15,899 nt of DNA from an uncultured Collinsella sp. (GTDB taxonomy: Bacteria; Actinomycetota; Coriobacteriia; Coriobacteriales; Coriobacteriaceae), in the NCBI GenBank assembly GCA_900545615.1, contig UQZM01000046.1, positions 1-15,899 of the forward strand. Direction: 5' to 3'. A program made the position numbers and the translations under genes. This document shows positions 6,501-12,962 of this stretch, piece after piece; the stretch's first letter is position 1, and each line of letters begins with the position of its first letter. The notes beneath the pieces were generated by a model. It was not told the DNA's origin, made no database searches, and worked only from the letters and a program-made list of their open reading frames with translations.

Positions 6501-8038
6501 GCGCGGTCATCGTCGCATCGACGCCCGAGCTCGAGCTCGTGCAGATGGGCAGCTTCGGCTGCGGCCACGATGCGTATCTCACCGACGAGATCGCGCGCAT
6601 GATGGGCGAGATGGGCTCCAAGGTTCCGATGATGATCAAGCTCGATGAGAGCGACGTCGCCGGTCCCATGGGCATTCGCGTGCGTTCGTTTATCGAGTCG
6701 GTCAACCGTCGTCGCGCGGAGGAGCGTGCCGAGGGCGCCCGGGTGCACACGGTCCATCCGCTCGACGACCCGTATAAGGTCAAGTACACCAAGCGCGACC
6801 GGCACGACAAGATCGCGCTGGTCCCCAACACCTCCCATGCGTTCTGCAGGCTCATGACCGCGGCGATGCGCAATCAGGGCGTGCGCGCCGAGGCTCTTGA
6901 TATCGGGCGCGAGGATGCCATCCGCCTGGGCAAACGCTATGTGCACAACGACATCTGCTTCCCCGCGCAAATCGTGATCGGCGAGGCGCTCGCGGCACTC
7001 GAGAGCGGTAAGTACGACCCGCACGACGTCGCCGTGGTGACTGGCAAGTATATCGGCGACTGCCGCCTGACGCACTACATGCCCCTGCTGCGCCGCGCGC
7101 TTGACGACGCGGGATACGACTATGTCCCGGTGCTCACCAACGACGACGTCGATGCCCACAATGCGCATCCGGGCTTCAAGCTCGGCCTTGGCCCGAGCAT
7201 CCAGATCGCCTACGGTCTTCCCATGATCGATGCCCTCGAGGCCATGCTTAGGCGCATCCGTCCCTACGAGCTCGAGAAGGGCGCGGCGGACGCTGCGTTC
7301 GACCGCGCGCTCGATGAGGTTATCGAGGGCATGGAGCGCTCCGGGCTGAGAGGCCAGGCGACGGGCTTCAAACGCGCGCTTGCGATCATGGACGCCGTTC
7401 CGTACGACCGCTCGAACCCGCATCCGACCGTTCTCATCGTGGGCGAGTACCTGCTCAATTTCCATCTCGGCGCCAACCACGAGATCGAGCGCTACCTCGA
7501 GGACAACGGGCTCGAGGTCATCGAGGCGCGCATGACCGACGTGATCCGCAAGACCTATTTCTACAAGCATGCGCAGTCGCGCGAGTTCCACGTCGACCTG
7601 TCGCTGCCCGAAAAGGCCTGGTACGCCACGGCGGACAACCTGTTCGAGCTCGCGCACGACCGTTGCGACCGCCTGGGCGCGGCGAGCCCGCTCTACGAGC
7701 CGCCGACGCGCATGCCCGAGCTCGTGCGCGCGAGCGATAAGATCCTGCACCATACGTTCGATGCGGGCGAGGGCGTGCTGATTCCGGCGGAGATCCTCGA
7801 GCACGCCAAGCGCGGCTGCCGCAACTTCGTGATCCTGCAGCCGTTCGGGTGTCTGCCCAACCATGTCGTGGGGCGCGGGCTCATCCATGCGCTCAAGGAG
7901 CAGTATCCCACGGCGCAGTTCCTGCCGCTCGACTACGATCCCGACGTGAGCTTCGCCAACGTGGAGAACCGTCTTCAGATGCTCATCATGAACGCCAAGG
8001 CGCAGGGGTGCGGTGAGGCGCATGGCGAGACCGCGTAA
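3599..8038 (+). CDS. Fused 2-hydroxyacyl-CoA dehydratase activase / dehydratase-like protein (BadF/BadG/BcrA/BcrD ATPase family)
   Basis: A 1479-residue cytoplasmic protein. Two ASKHA-type ATPase domains open it: residues 4-265 (phosphate loop GLDVGSTTTK) and about 336-595 (GIDSGSTTTK). Each carries the Cys motifs that in HgdC-type activases hold a [4Fe-4S] cluster between subunits: C130 and C171 in the first, C464/C467 and C503 in the second. A Cys knot follows (C627, C630, C634, C653), then a DUF2229-type domain (about 722-1060, starting VTIGIPRVLEFWDTMPFWS), then a region resembling the dehydratase subunit HgdB/D (about 1070-1460). Known activases use ATP to inject an electron into a 2-hydroxyacyl-CoA dehydratase; for this large fused family the substrate is not established. 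No separate HgdA/HgdB genes are in the window. The start is fixed by GGAG at 3591. The stop overlaps the tetR gene, so the two are translationally coupled. The long antisense frame is a shadow. Confidence 0.85.
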   Translation: MALLVGLDVGSTTTKVYAMHEDMTEAWWGYRRHGACQTASVRAMLGELAERFPHESLRVAVTGSGARDIATALDASYVQEVVANALAISRFYPQTRCAIELGGQDAKMIFFRTNDKGDIEVADMRMNGSCAGGTGAFIDEMAKLMGVGTESGEFEQLASRGTTVHEVSGRCGVYAKTDIQPLLNEGIPTTDLALSALHAVARQTIGGLAQGIDIEPPVIFEGGTLAYNPTLVRVFREQLNLSDDQVIVPRDPQIMVARGAALSLTDMFASSQPIDLPDAFVRLDKLETVAPASGEGRLAQPFFATPAEQADFTARHGKETPAKGPDAYAPGETVRVALGIDSGSTTTKFALVDEAGELVDSFYASNNGRPLDVAQQGLVSLKNRWETAGVTLAIDAVGTTGYGEELFARAFHADYHTVETVAHARAACACVPDATFVLDIGGQDMKAIWLNHGVLTDIVVNEACSAGCGSFLEGFAKNLGIAVEDIATEAFSSKAPAVLGSRCTVFMNSSVVSEQRRGKGPGDIMAGLCRSIIENVFTKVIRVSNLNRLGDKVVVQGGTFRNDAVLRAFEQYLGKPVTRAPHPGLMGAIGIALLAREECRKGDAGTSFIGLDAVERFEHREFGGVTCRRCNNRCQRAVVAFGDGSLYVTGNRCPRGGAISWDELVREVPAAEELRPQGACEAQAPGTGRDRTAAAPNLFVDREKLLFESCPTVPVCGGRDVTIGIPRVLEFWDTMPFWSTFFSTLGFKVRVSGRSTKAMYERGLAHVTSDTVCFPAKLVHGHIRNLVDAGVDRIFMPIITTVPTENTASTSEWMCAVVKGYPYVMRNSDNPEERFGVPFDTPLFHWYDEGDRNRQLKAWCKETFDIDADLVAKATEQADRAQQTFENQLQLRGRQVLENVREDGGYAVVIASRPYHNDPLVNHGLPKLFSERGIPVLTPDAVPGVCNVDLSNSRIDIVNNYHARMLSCAVIVASTPELELVQMGSFGCGHDAYLTDEIARMMGEMGSKVPMMIKLDESDVAGPMGIRVRSFIESVNRRRAEERAEGARVHTVHPLDDPYKVKYTKRDRHDKIALVPNTSHAFCRLMTAAMRNQGVRAEALDIGREDAIRLGKRYVHNDICFPAQIVIGEALAALESGKYDPHDVAVVTGKYIGDCRLTHYMPLLRRALDDAGYDYVPVLTNDDVDAHNAHPGFKLGLGPSIQIAYGLPMIDALEAMLRRIRPYELEKGAADAAFDRALDEVIEGMERSGLRGQATGFKRALAIMDAVPYDRSNPHPTVLIVGEYLLNFHLGANHEIERYLEDNGLEVIEARMTDVIRKTYFYKHAQSREFHVDLSLPEKAWYATADNLFELAHDRCDRLGAASPLYEPPTRMPELVRASDKILHHTFDAGEGVLIPAEILEHAKRGCRNFVILQPFGCLPNHVVGRGLIHALKEQYPTAQFLPLDYDPDVSFANVENRLQMLIMNAKAQGCGEAHGETA

Positions 8039-8711
8039 GGACGCCGATGCGCCCGATGCACGCACCCGTATCATCGAGGCGTTTTGGGAGCTCATCGAGA
8101 ACAACAGCATCTTCGAGCTGTCGGTTGGCGAGGTGACCCGCGCCGCCCGGTGCAATCGCGGAACGTTTTACTACTATTTTCACGATTTCGATGAACTCGT
8201 CGCCATCGCCATAGCCCAGCTGCTGCAGGATAACGAGCTCATCACCGATGCCCTCTGGCATTTTTCGAGCGAGGGCGACCTTTCGGCGTTCGACCGGCGC
8301 GACGTCCGCTGCCTGCTGCGGCGCATCGTCATCACCATGAGGGCGGGTGCCGCCGAGCAGGTCGTGCAGGGCATCCATACGATCATCATCGACCGCGTGA
8401 GAGAGATCGTCCACCCCGACGGAGAAGAGCTCAAGGCAGATTCGAGCTTTGCGGTGGGCTTTCTGGTCTCGGGCATCATGGACTTTGTGATGGCGGTCGG
8501 CTTTGCCCGGGAGGGCGGCGAGGAGATAGACCTCGAGCAGCTGGGGGACAGCGCGTGCGCGTACCTGAGGGCGGTCGCCATGCAGACGGTGGAAACGGTC
8601 GCGCAAGTCGAGGGCGTCGATACATCCGAGCTGCTCGAACGCGTCTCCAAGGAGGCCGATGCCTATCGCGCATCGCGTGCGACGAGTCCCGACGTGGTGA
8701 AAGACGCCTAG
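8022..8711 (+). CDS. TetR/AcrR-family transcriptional regulator
   Basis: A 229-residue protein with the TetR DNA-binding domain at its N-terminus: MARPRKDADAPDARTRIIEA, then the helix-turn-helix ELSVGEVTRAARCNRGTFYY and the closing YYYFHDFDELV, roughly residues 13-62. The rest is an alpha-helical ligand/dimer domain without a recognisable ligand signature. It overlaps the 3' end of the activase gene by 17 bases, so it is co-transcribed and probably represses its own operon through the inverted repeat at 3529-3549. The inducer may be an acyl-CoA or related metabolite (inference). I prefer the ATG at 8022; an in-frame GTG at 8013 with AGGGG upstream would add three residues. Confidence 0.85.
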   Translation: MARPRKDADAPDARTRIIEAFWELIENNSIFELSVGEVTRAARCNRGTFYYYFHDFDELVAIAIAQLLQDNELITDALWHFSSEGDLSAFDRRDVRCLLRRIVITMRAGAAEQVVQGIHTIIIDRVREIVHPDGEELKADSSFAVGFLVSGIMDFVMAVGFAREGGEEIDLEQLGDSACAYLRAVAMQTVETVAQVEGVDTSELLERVSKEADAYRASRATSPDVVKDA

Positions 8712-8903
8712 GGTTTCTCTTGCGGGGCGCCTGTCGCGCATCGCGCGGTGAGTCCCGCGATGCGGTCATAACCTGCATTCATGTGAGCCGGGTTTATAGA
8801 TATTCCTCCAGCTGTTAACATAGACAACCTGTGGGTAAAGAGACAAAAGCGCCGCCGACGGGCGGGCGTTTTGATTTCGATGAACTCATGTAAGGAAACG
8901 AGC
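8712..8903. other. Intergenic/leader region upstream of clpC
   Basis: It holds a perfect 9-base inverted repeat, CGCATCGCG (8737-8745) with CGCGATGCG (8756-8764), without a T-run. TATAGA (8795-8800) is a possible -10 with a weak -35. A second weak pair is TGTTAA (8813-8818) and TAAAGA (8836-8841), spaced 17. I see no CtsR tandem heptads and no HspR-type CTTGAGT inverted repeat, so the usual heat-shock operators of clp genes are not evident. AAGGA at 8892-8896 is the clpC ribosome-binding site. Confidence 0.4.
8844..8873 (+). terminator. Terminator-like hairpin just upstream of clpC
   Basis: CAAAA-G-CGC-CGCC (8844-8856) can pair with GGCG-G-GCG-TTTTG (8861-8873) with small bulges, giving a GC-rich hairpin ending in TTTT. 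It is the only terminator candidate for the activase/tetR operon. It ends only about 31 bases before the clpC ATG, so it may also work as a leader attenuator of clpC. Confidence 0.5.
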
Positions 8904-11546
8904 ATGTTAGATAGATTTACCGATCGAGCGCGCAAGGTCATGTCGATGGCCAAACAGGAGGCGCTCGATCTTCATTCAAATAAGGTGGGCACCGAGCACC
9001 TGCTGCTCGCGCTTGCCAAGGAGGACGAGGGCATTGCCGCCGAGGCGCTGCGTTCGCTCGACATCTCCTACGATGACATCATGGATACTCTCAAAGAGGT
9101 CCAGACCACGGTTCCCGAGCCCGGTGAGGAGACCGAGGCGGCCAAGCTCGCCTTTACGCCGCTCGTCATTAGTGTGATGGAGCGTTCATTCCGCGTGGCG
9201 CGTGAGAACAACCAGACCTACGTGTCGACCGAGCACTTGCTGATCGGCATCGTCGAAGAGGGCAACGGCATGGCCATGGATATCCTCATGCGCTTGGGTG
9301 TGTCGTCCGCCTCCATCAAAAAGGCTATCGAGAAGCTCACCGCCAAGGACCAGGACAAGAAGCGTCCACTCGCCGGCGCCGGTGCTGGTCGTCCCGGTGC
9401 GGGTCTGCCGTTCTTTAGCGGCTCGGATGCCTCTCAGCAAAAGGGGAGTGGCACCGACACGCTTAAGCAGTTCGCCACCAACCTTACGCAGAAGGCCCGC
9501 GACGGCGAGCTCGACCCCGTGATCGGTCGCGAAAAGGAAGTCCAGCGTATGATGGAGATCCTTTCGCGTCGCACCAAGAACAACCCGCTTATCTTGGGCG
9601 ACCCCGGCGTGGGCAAGACGGCCATCGTCGAGGGCCTGGCGCAGCAGATCGCTGCCGGCAACGTGCCCGAGAACCTCATGAACCAAAATATCTGGACGCT
9701 CGACCTGCCGGGCCTCGTGGCGGGTGCCAAGTATCGCGGCGAGTTTGAGGAGCGTCTCAAGAACGTGATCCAGGAGGCGACCGAAGCCGACGACGTCATC
9801 CTGTTTATCGACGAGATGCACACCATCATCGGCGCCGGTTCTGCCGAGGGTTCCATCGACGCGAGCTCCATGCTCAAGCCCGTGCTCGCGCGCGGTGCCT
9901 TCCAGATTATCGGCGCCACCACGGCCGAGGAATTCCGCAAGTACCTCACCAAGGACCCGGCCTTTGAGCGTCGCTTCCAGACCATCGATGTCGAGGAGCC
10001 GAGCGTCGAGGACACGGTCAAGATCCTGACTGCGCTCAAGCCGCGCTACGAGGAGCACCACCATGTGCGCTATACGCAGGGTGCTATCGAGGCCGCCGCG
10101 AACCTTTCCAACCGCTACATCCAGGATCGCTTCCTGCCCGATAAGGCCATCGACCTCATCGACGAGGCCGGTGCCCGCGCTCGCATCGCCGCGAATCGTG
10201 CGCCCGAGCCGGTGCGCGAGGCCGAGCATCGCATCGAGGAGCTCAAGGCCGCCGCGCAGGAGGCCACCGAGAGCGACGATATGAACAAGGCCGCCGAGAT
10301 CACCGAGCAGCAGAAGGCCGCCGAGATCGAGCTCGCCGAGGCCAAGGCCGCCTGGACGGCCGAGCTCGACGCCAGCCCGCTCACCATCGATGTGAGTCAG
10401 ATCGCCGATATCGTGTCCGTGACTTCGGGCGTGCCGGTGTCCTCGCTTACCGAGAGCGAGAGCCGTCGCCTGCTGCAAGCCGAAAGCGTGCTCAAGACGC
10501 GCATCATCGGTCAGGATGAGGCTGTCGAGGCAGTTGCCAAGGCCGTGCGCCGCAGCCGCTCGCCGCTCAAGGATCCGCGTCGCCCCGGCGGCAGCTTTAT
10601 CTTCCTGGGTCCCACCGGCACGGGCAAGACCGAGCTCGCCAAGACGCTCGCCGAGTACCTCTTTGGCAGCAAGGATGCGCTCATCAGCTTCGACATGTCC
10701 GAGTTCGGTAGCGAGTTCGAGGTCTCCAAGCTCATCGGTAGCCCTCCGGGTTACGTCGGTCACGACGAGGGCGGCCAGCTCACCAAGGCCGTTCGTCGTC
10801 ACCCGTACTCGGTCGTGCTGTTCGACGAGATCGAGAAGGCGCACCCCGATATCTTCAACATCTTGCTGCAGGTGCTGGAGGAGGGCCGCCTGACCGATAG
10901 CCAGGGCAAGACGGTCGACTTCCGCAACACCGTGATCATCATGACGTCCAACGTGGGCGCCCGCGAGATTGCGCAGGATGCAAGCGTTGGCTTTGGCACC
11001 ACCGGCGAGCAGGGTCTCACCTCGAGCGAGATCCGCGGCCGCGCGATGGGCGAACTCAAGCGCCTGTTCCGCCCCGAGCTGCTCAACCGTATCGATGACA
11101 TCGTGGTGTTCCAGAAGCTCTCGGGCGAGAATCTCACCAAGATCGCGCACCTGCTGGTGGACGACCTGCGTCAGCGTTTGATTGCCAACGGCATGAACAT
11201 CAAGCTCACCGATGCGGCCTATGACAAGATCGTGGCCGAGGGCACCGACCTCACCAACGGTGCGCGTCCGCTGCGCCGTGCTATTCAAAAGCTCATCGAG
11301 GACCCGCTGTCCGAGGAGCTTCTGGCCGGCGAGTGGGGCGAGGGCGATACCGTCCTGTGCGACGTGGCCGATGGCAAGTTTGTCTTTAGCCACGGCACGG
11401 GCGAGATCCCGGCACCGCGTCCGGCGGGCACACTCGGTGGCGATACCGTCCCGGCGGCACCGCACGCCGGCAACGCCGCGCCCGTGAGCGGCGGCGTGAC
11501 CTCGGGCCCCGGCGGCATGATGCAAGCCGGTTCCGGCGCGCTGTAG
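8904..11546 (+). CDS. clpC: ATP-dependent Clp protease ATP-binding subunit ClpC
   Basis: An 880-residue Hsp100/AAA+ unfoldase that threads damaged or tagged proteins into ClpP. Two Clp-N repeats occupy residues 3-145 (MLDRFTDRARKVMSMAKQEA opening). AAA-1 has Walker A GDPGVGKTA at 232-240 and Walker B VILFIDE at 298-304. A short middle domain of about 435-485 with a UVR-like helix (EAEHRIEELKAAAQEA) points to ClpC rather than the longer ClpB. AAA-2 has Walker A GPTGTGKT at 569-576 and Walker B VVLFDE at 637-642. VGF at 695-697 is the ClpP-docking tripeptide. The C-terminal 45 residues are a Pro/Gly/Ala-rich tail. The start is set at the ATG at 8904, preceded by AAGGA; an upstream TTG frame is not family-like. 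No McsA, McsB or CtsR gene is adjacent. A minus-strand frame of over 800 codons across it is a codon-bias shadow. Confidence 0.93.
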   Translation: MLDRFTDRARKVMSMAKQEALDLHSNKVGTEHLLLALAKEDEGIAAEALRSLDISYDDIMDTLKEVQTTVPEPGEETEAAKLAFTPLVISVMERSFRVARENNQTYVSTEHLLIGIVEEGNGMAMDILMRLGVSSASIKKAIEKLTAKDQDKKRPLAGAGAGRPGAGLPFFSGSDASQQKGSGTDTLKQFATNLTQKARDGELDPVIGREKEVQRMMEILSRRTKNNPLILGDPGVGKTAIVEGLAQQIAAGNVPENLMNQNIWTLDLPGLVAGAKYRGEFEERLKNVIQEATEADDVILFIDEMHTIIGAGSAEGSIDASSMLKPVLARGAFQIIGATTAEEFRKYLTKDPAFERRFQTIDVEEPSVEDTVKILTALKPRYEEHHHVRYTQGAIEAAANLSNRYIQDRFLPDKAIDLIDEAGARARIAANRAPEPVREAEHRIEELKAAAQEATESDDMNKAAEITEQQKAAEIELAEAKAAWTAELDASPLTIDVSQIADIVSVTSGVPVSSLTESESRRLLQAESVLKTRIIGQDEAVEAVAKAVRRSRSPLKDPRRPGGSFIFLGPTGTGKTELAKTLAEYLFGSKDALISFDMSEFGSEFEVSKLIGSPPGYVGHDEGGQLTKAVRRHPYSVVLFDEIEKAHPDIFNILLQVLEEGRLTDSQGKTVDFRNTVIIMTSNVGAREIAQDASVGFGTTGEQGLTSSEIRGRAMGELKRLFRPELLNRIDDIVVFQKLSGENLTKIAHLLVDDLRQRLIANGMNIKLTDAAYDKIVAEGTDLTNGARPLRRAIQKLIEDPLSEELLAGEWGEGDTVLCDVADGKFVFSHGTGEIPAPRPAGTLGGDTVPAAPHAGNAAPVSGGVTSGPGGMMQAGSGAL

Positions 11547-11571
11547 GGATTGAATATAACCTTGCATGATA

Positions 11572-11603
11572 GGGGGCGTTTCCGATGGAGGTGCGCCCCT
11601 TTT
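11572..11603 (+). terminator. Terminator downstream of clpC
   Basis: GGGGGCG (11572-11578) pairs with CGCCCC (11594-11599) around a 15-base loop, followed by TTTTCTTGT. The short but pure-GC stem and T-run 25 bases after the clpC stop fit an intrinsic terminator. The AT-richer accessory region begins right after it. Confidence 0.7.
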
Positions 11604-11674
11604 CTTGTAGAGAAGAGTTTCCGGTAACGATAAAATAATTGAAAGAGTTCTGCTGGATGGCAAAAGGAGTTACT

Positions 11675-12244
11675 ATGGCGAATAGCGCTCAAAGAATTGA
11701 GATGTCGTTCGATAACATGAGAAAAATCGGAATGGTTCTTTGTGCCGTGCTGGTACTTATAGCCATCGCTACCATCGCCGTCTTTGGTTCGGCATTTGTT
11801 GTTGCATGCCAAAGTATTTTGAACGGCGCAGTGGTAATCGAGGGGGTCGTTGAGCTTGGTAAGGGCGGCAGCATCGCGCTCCCAAACTTGGCGCTATGGG
11901 CGGTTTTGCTCCTTGCAGGGGAGTTCACATTGTTAAGCATCAGCTTCGATGTCGCCCGTCGTCAATCGCCTTTTACTATTCGACATGCACGGATGATTAC
12001 CGTTATTGCTTGCCTATTTGCAATCAATGCCGTGATGGGCTCTCTACAGATTGGCAGCGATTTAAAAATAATGATGGGTAATTGTATGTTGAGCTGTCGT
12101 ATGAATTCCGCTCTCCTTCAGATTGGTGACTCAGGCATCACTTTGGATGTGGGATCCATCATTGCAATGATGGTTGCTTTCGCTTTGTCGATCTTCTGGC
12201 GCTATGGGGCGCTTTTGCAGTCCCAGTCCGATGATTTGGTCTAG
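11675..12244 (+). CDS. DUF2975 family membrane protein
   Basis: A 189-residue protein with about four membrane helices: residues 17-45, 70-92, 107-127 and 157-177. The C-terminus, IFWRYGALLQSQSDDLV, matches the family pattern FxYGxxLQxexD. DUF2975 proteins are typically encoded directly before a small YozG-like helix-turn-helix regulator, as here, with 10 bases between stop and next start. The family function is unknown; a membrane-bound partner or antagonist of the regulator is a common guess. I chose the ATG at 11675 because AAAAGGAG lies five bases before it; upstream in-frame starts at 11639 and 11657 lack such a site. Possible promoter bases are TTGTAG near 11605 and GATAAAAT near 11630, a weak match. 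Base composition is much lower in GC than clpC. Confidence 0.78.
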   Translation: MANSAQRIEMSFDNMRKIGMVLCAVLVLIAIATIAVFGSAFVVACQSILNGAVVIEGVVELGKGGSIALPNLALWAVLLLAGEFTLLSISFDVARRQSPFTIRHARMITVIACLFAINAVMGSLQIGSDLKIMMGNCMLSCRMNSALLQIGDSGITLDVGSIIAMMVAFALSIFWRYGALLQSQSDDLV

Positions 12245-12254
12245 GTGATTGACC

Positions 12255-12581
12255 ATGGATTATCTCATTATTGAGGTTGAGACACTTTTGCTCAAGACCG
12301 GGAAAACAAATGCCGATCTAATAAGAGCGACTGGGCATACGCCAGCTAACATTTCTAAAATCCGTAATGCAAAAATTAAGGCCATACGCTTGAAGACATT
12401 GCTCGATATCTGTGTTGAGTTGGATTGTCAGCCGGGAGATTTGATCCGTCGCGTGAGTGAAATAGAACTTGAGGAACTTACCATCGCGCGCGCGCGGAAT
12501 AAGATTTTGCAAAGACGCAATCCCGACCCCTCCGAGATATTGCCCACAGAGGTTTACGTGGTAGATCTTTCTAAGGAATAA
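12255..12581 (+). CDS. Small Cro/C1-type helix-turn-helix regulator (YozG-like)
   Basis: A 108-residue cytoplasmic DNA-binding protein. Residues 1-68 form a compact HTH domain: MDYLIIEVETLLLKTGKTNADLI, recognition region ATGHTPANISKIRNAKIKAI, and the closing LLDICVELDCQPGDLI typical of the YozG/XRE_26-like group. The remainder is charged and ends EVYVVDLSKE. AGGTGA seven bases before the ATG at 12255 overlaps the stop of the DUF2975 gene, which shows coupling; an in-frame TTG at 12249 is less likely. The pair probably autoregulates. Whether it also acts on the peptide locus that starts about 100 bases downstream is open. A terminator closes the unit. Confidence 0.8.
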   Translation: MDYLIIEVETLLLKTGKTNADLIRATGHTPANISKIRNAKIKAIRLKTLLDICVELDCQPGDLIRRVSEIELEELTIARARNKILQRRNPDPSEILPTEVYVVDLSKE

Positions 12582-12624
12582 CAAAACAGAATAAGAAGAC
12601 AAGAAGACAAACACGTATGCACGC

Positions 12625-12658
12625 AAGGCTCCTACCGCAAACGATCGGTAGGAGCCTT
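12625..12658 (+). terminator. Intrinsic terminator of the DUF2975-HTH operon
   Basis: AAGGCTCCTACCG (12625-12637) pairs perfectly with CGGTAGGAGCCTT (12646-12658), with an 8-base loop. It is followed by AATTTATTTG, a broken T-run. The 13-base perfect stem 43 bases after the stop codon is a strong terminator and insulates the following peptide operon. Confidence 0.85.
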
Positions 12659-12678
12659 AATTTATTTGAAAATAGTTC

Positions 12679-12707
12679 TTGAAATCATAAGGTTATCGAC
12701 ATACGAT
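12679..12707 (+). promoter_or_regulatory. Sigma-70-type promoter of the peptide operon
   Basis: TTGAAA (12679-12684) and TACGAT (12702-12707) are separated by exactly 17 bases. This is the best promoter match in the window. It lies between the upstream terminator and the precursor gene. The start site would be near 12714, giving a leader of about 36 bases. Confidence 0.65.
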
Positions 12708-12710
12708 AAC
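12692..12710. promoter_or_regulatory. Inverted repeat overlapping the -10 (candidate operator)
   Basis: GTTATCG (12692-12698), spacer ACATA, CGATAAC (12704-12710). The right arm covers the -10 hexamer and the left arm the spacer, the classic position for a repressor. The nearby small HTH protein is a possible binder, but the link is not shown by sequence. Confidence 0.5.
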
Positions 12711-12736
12711 GGAGTATTAAAACAGACGATAAATCG

Positions 12737-12745
12737 AAAGGAGGT
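12737..12745 (+). promoter_or_regulatory. Consensus Shine-Dalgarno of the precursor gene
   Basis: AAAGGAGGT, a full match to the anti-Shine-Dalgarno core, four bases before the ATG at 12750. It is the strongest ribosome-binding site in the window and supports high-level translation of the 36-residue peptide. Confidence 0.85.
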
Positions 12746-12749
12746 AATT

Positions 12750-12860
12750 ATGAACTGGGTAATCGATCCGTGTAGCAACGTGCAGGGTGGCGGTGGTGGC
12801 TGCCGCAATTACCACCCGTGTTCGCGCTGTAGCTGTTTTGGCGTATATGTTCATTTCTAG
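12750..12860 (+). CDS. Cys/Gly-rich RiPP precursor peptide (36 aa)
   Basis: A 36-residue peptide opening MNWVIDPCSNVQ, then five consecutive glycines (13-17), then CRNYHPCSRCSCFGVYVHF. The five cysteines are at 8, 18, 24, 27 and 29, and the tail is hydrophobic. It has a consensus Shine-Dalgarno, its own good promoter, and lies in front of an ABC transporter and a radical SAM enzyme. This is the layout of ribosomally made, post-translationally modified peptides whose cysteines become thioether-linked (ranthipeptide/sactipeptide type; known for other radical SAM RiPPs). It is unusually short, with little room for a leader; cleavage after the glycine run is a guess. I do not recognise the peptide family. 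A CLI_3235-class Cys-rich peptide would be my first comparison. A Zn-binding mini-protein is the alternative. Confidence 0.7.
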   Translation: MNWVIDPCSNVQGGGGGCRNYHPCSRCSCFGVYVHF

Positions 12861-12900
12861 CAACGCGAACGCTAATGCTGGTTAAGACAGCAGAGGGTAA

Positions 12901-12945
12901 GCAGCGTGGTCGATAACTGCCATCCGTCGGCCGCGCTGCCTTTTT
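12901..12945 (+). terminator. Terminator-like hairpin between precursor and transporter genes
   Basis: GCAGCGTGG (12901-12909) pairs with CCGCGCTGC (12931-12939) with one U-G pair, followed by C and TTTTT (12941-12945). Placed after the precursor stop and only 17 bases before the ABC ATPase start, it probably lets only part of the transcription continue, giving more precursor than transporter, as is common in peptide operons. Confidence 0.75.
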
Positions 12946-12962
12946 AATGAGGTTCATGAGAC

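Noticed and set aside
5576..8155. Minus-strand open frame of 859 codons opposite the activase gene
   Set aside because: It is the antisense shadow of a GC-rich gene; its translation is rich in Arg/His/Val/Leu low-complexity sequence with no family motifs, while the plus strand has clear domains.
8737..8764. Perfect 9-base inverted repeat after tetR considered as its terminator
   Set aside because: No T-run follows, and the simple GC repeat could arise by chance in GC-rich DNA; it is mentioned only in the intergenic entry.
9186..11663. Minus-strand open frame of 825 codons opposite clpC
   Set aside because: The same codon-bias effect; the plus strand encodes an unmistakable ClpC.
12780..12860. 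The Cys/Gly-rich peptide as a metallothionein-like or Zn-ribbon protein
   Set aside because: Five unevenly spaced cysteines do not form the paired CxxC...CxxC pattern of a Zn ribbon, and the ABC/radical SAM neighbourhood favours a modified peptide; it is kept as an alternative.
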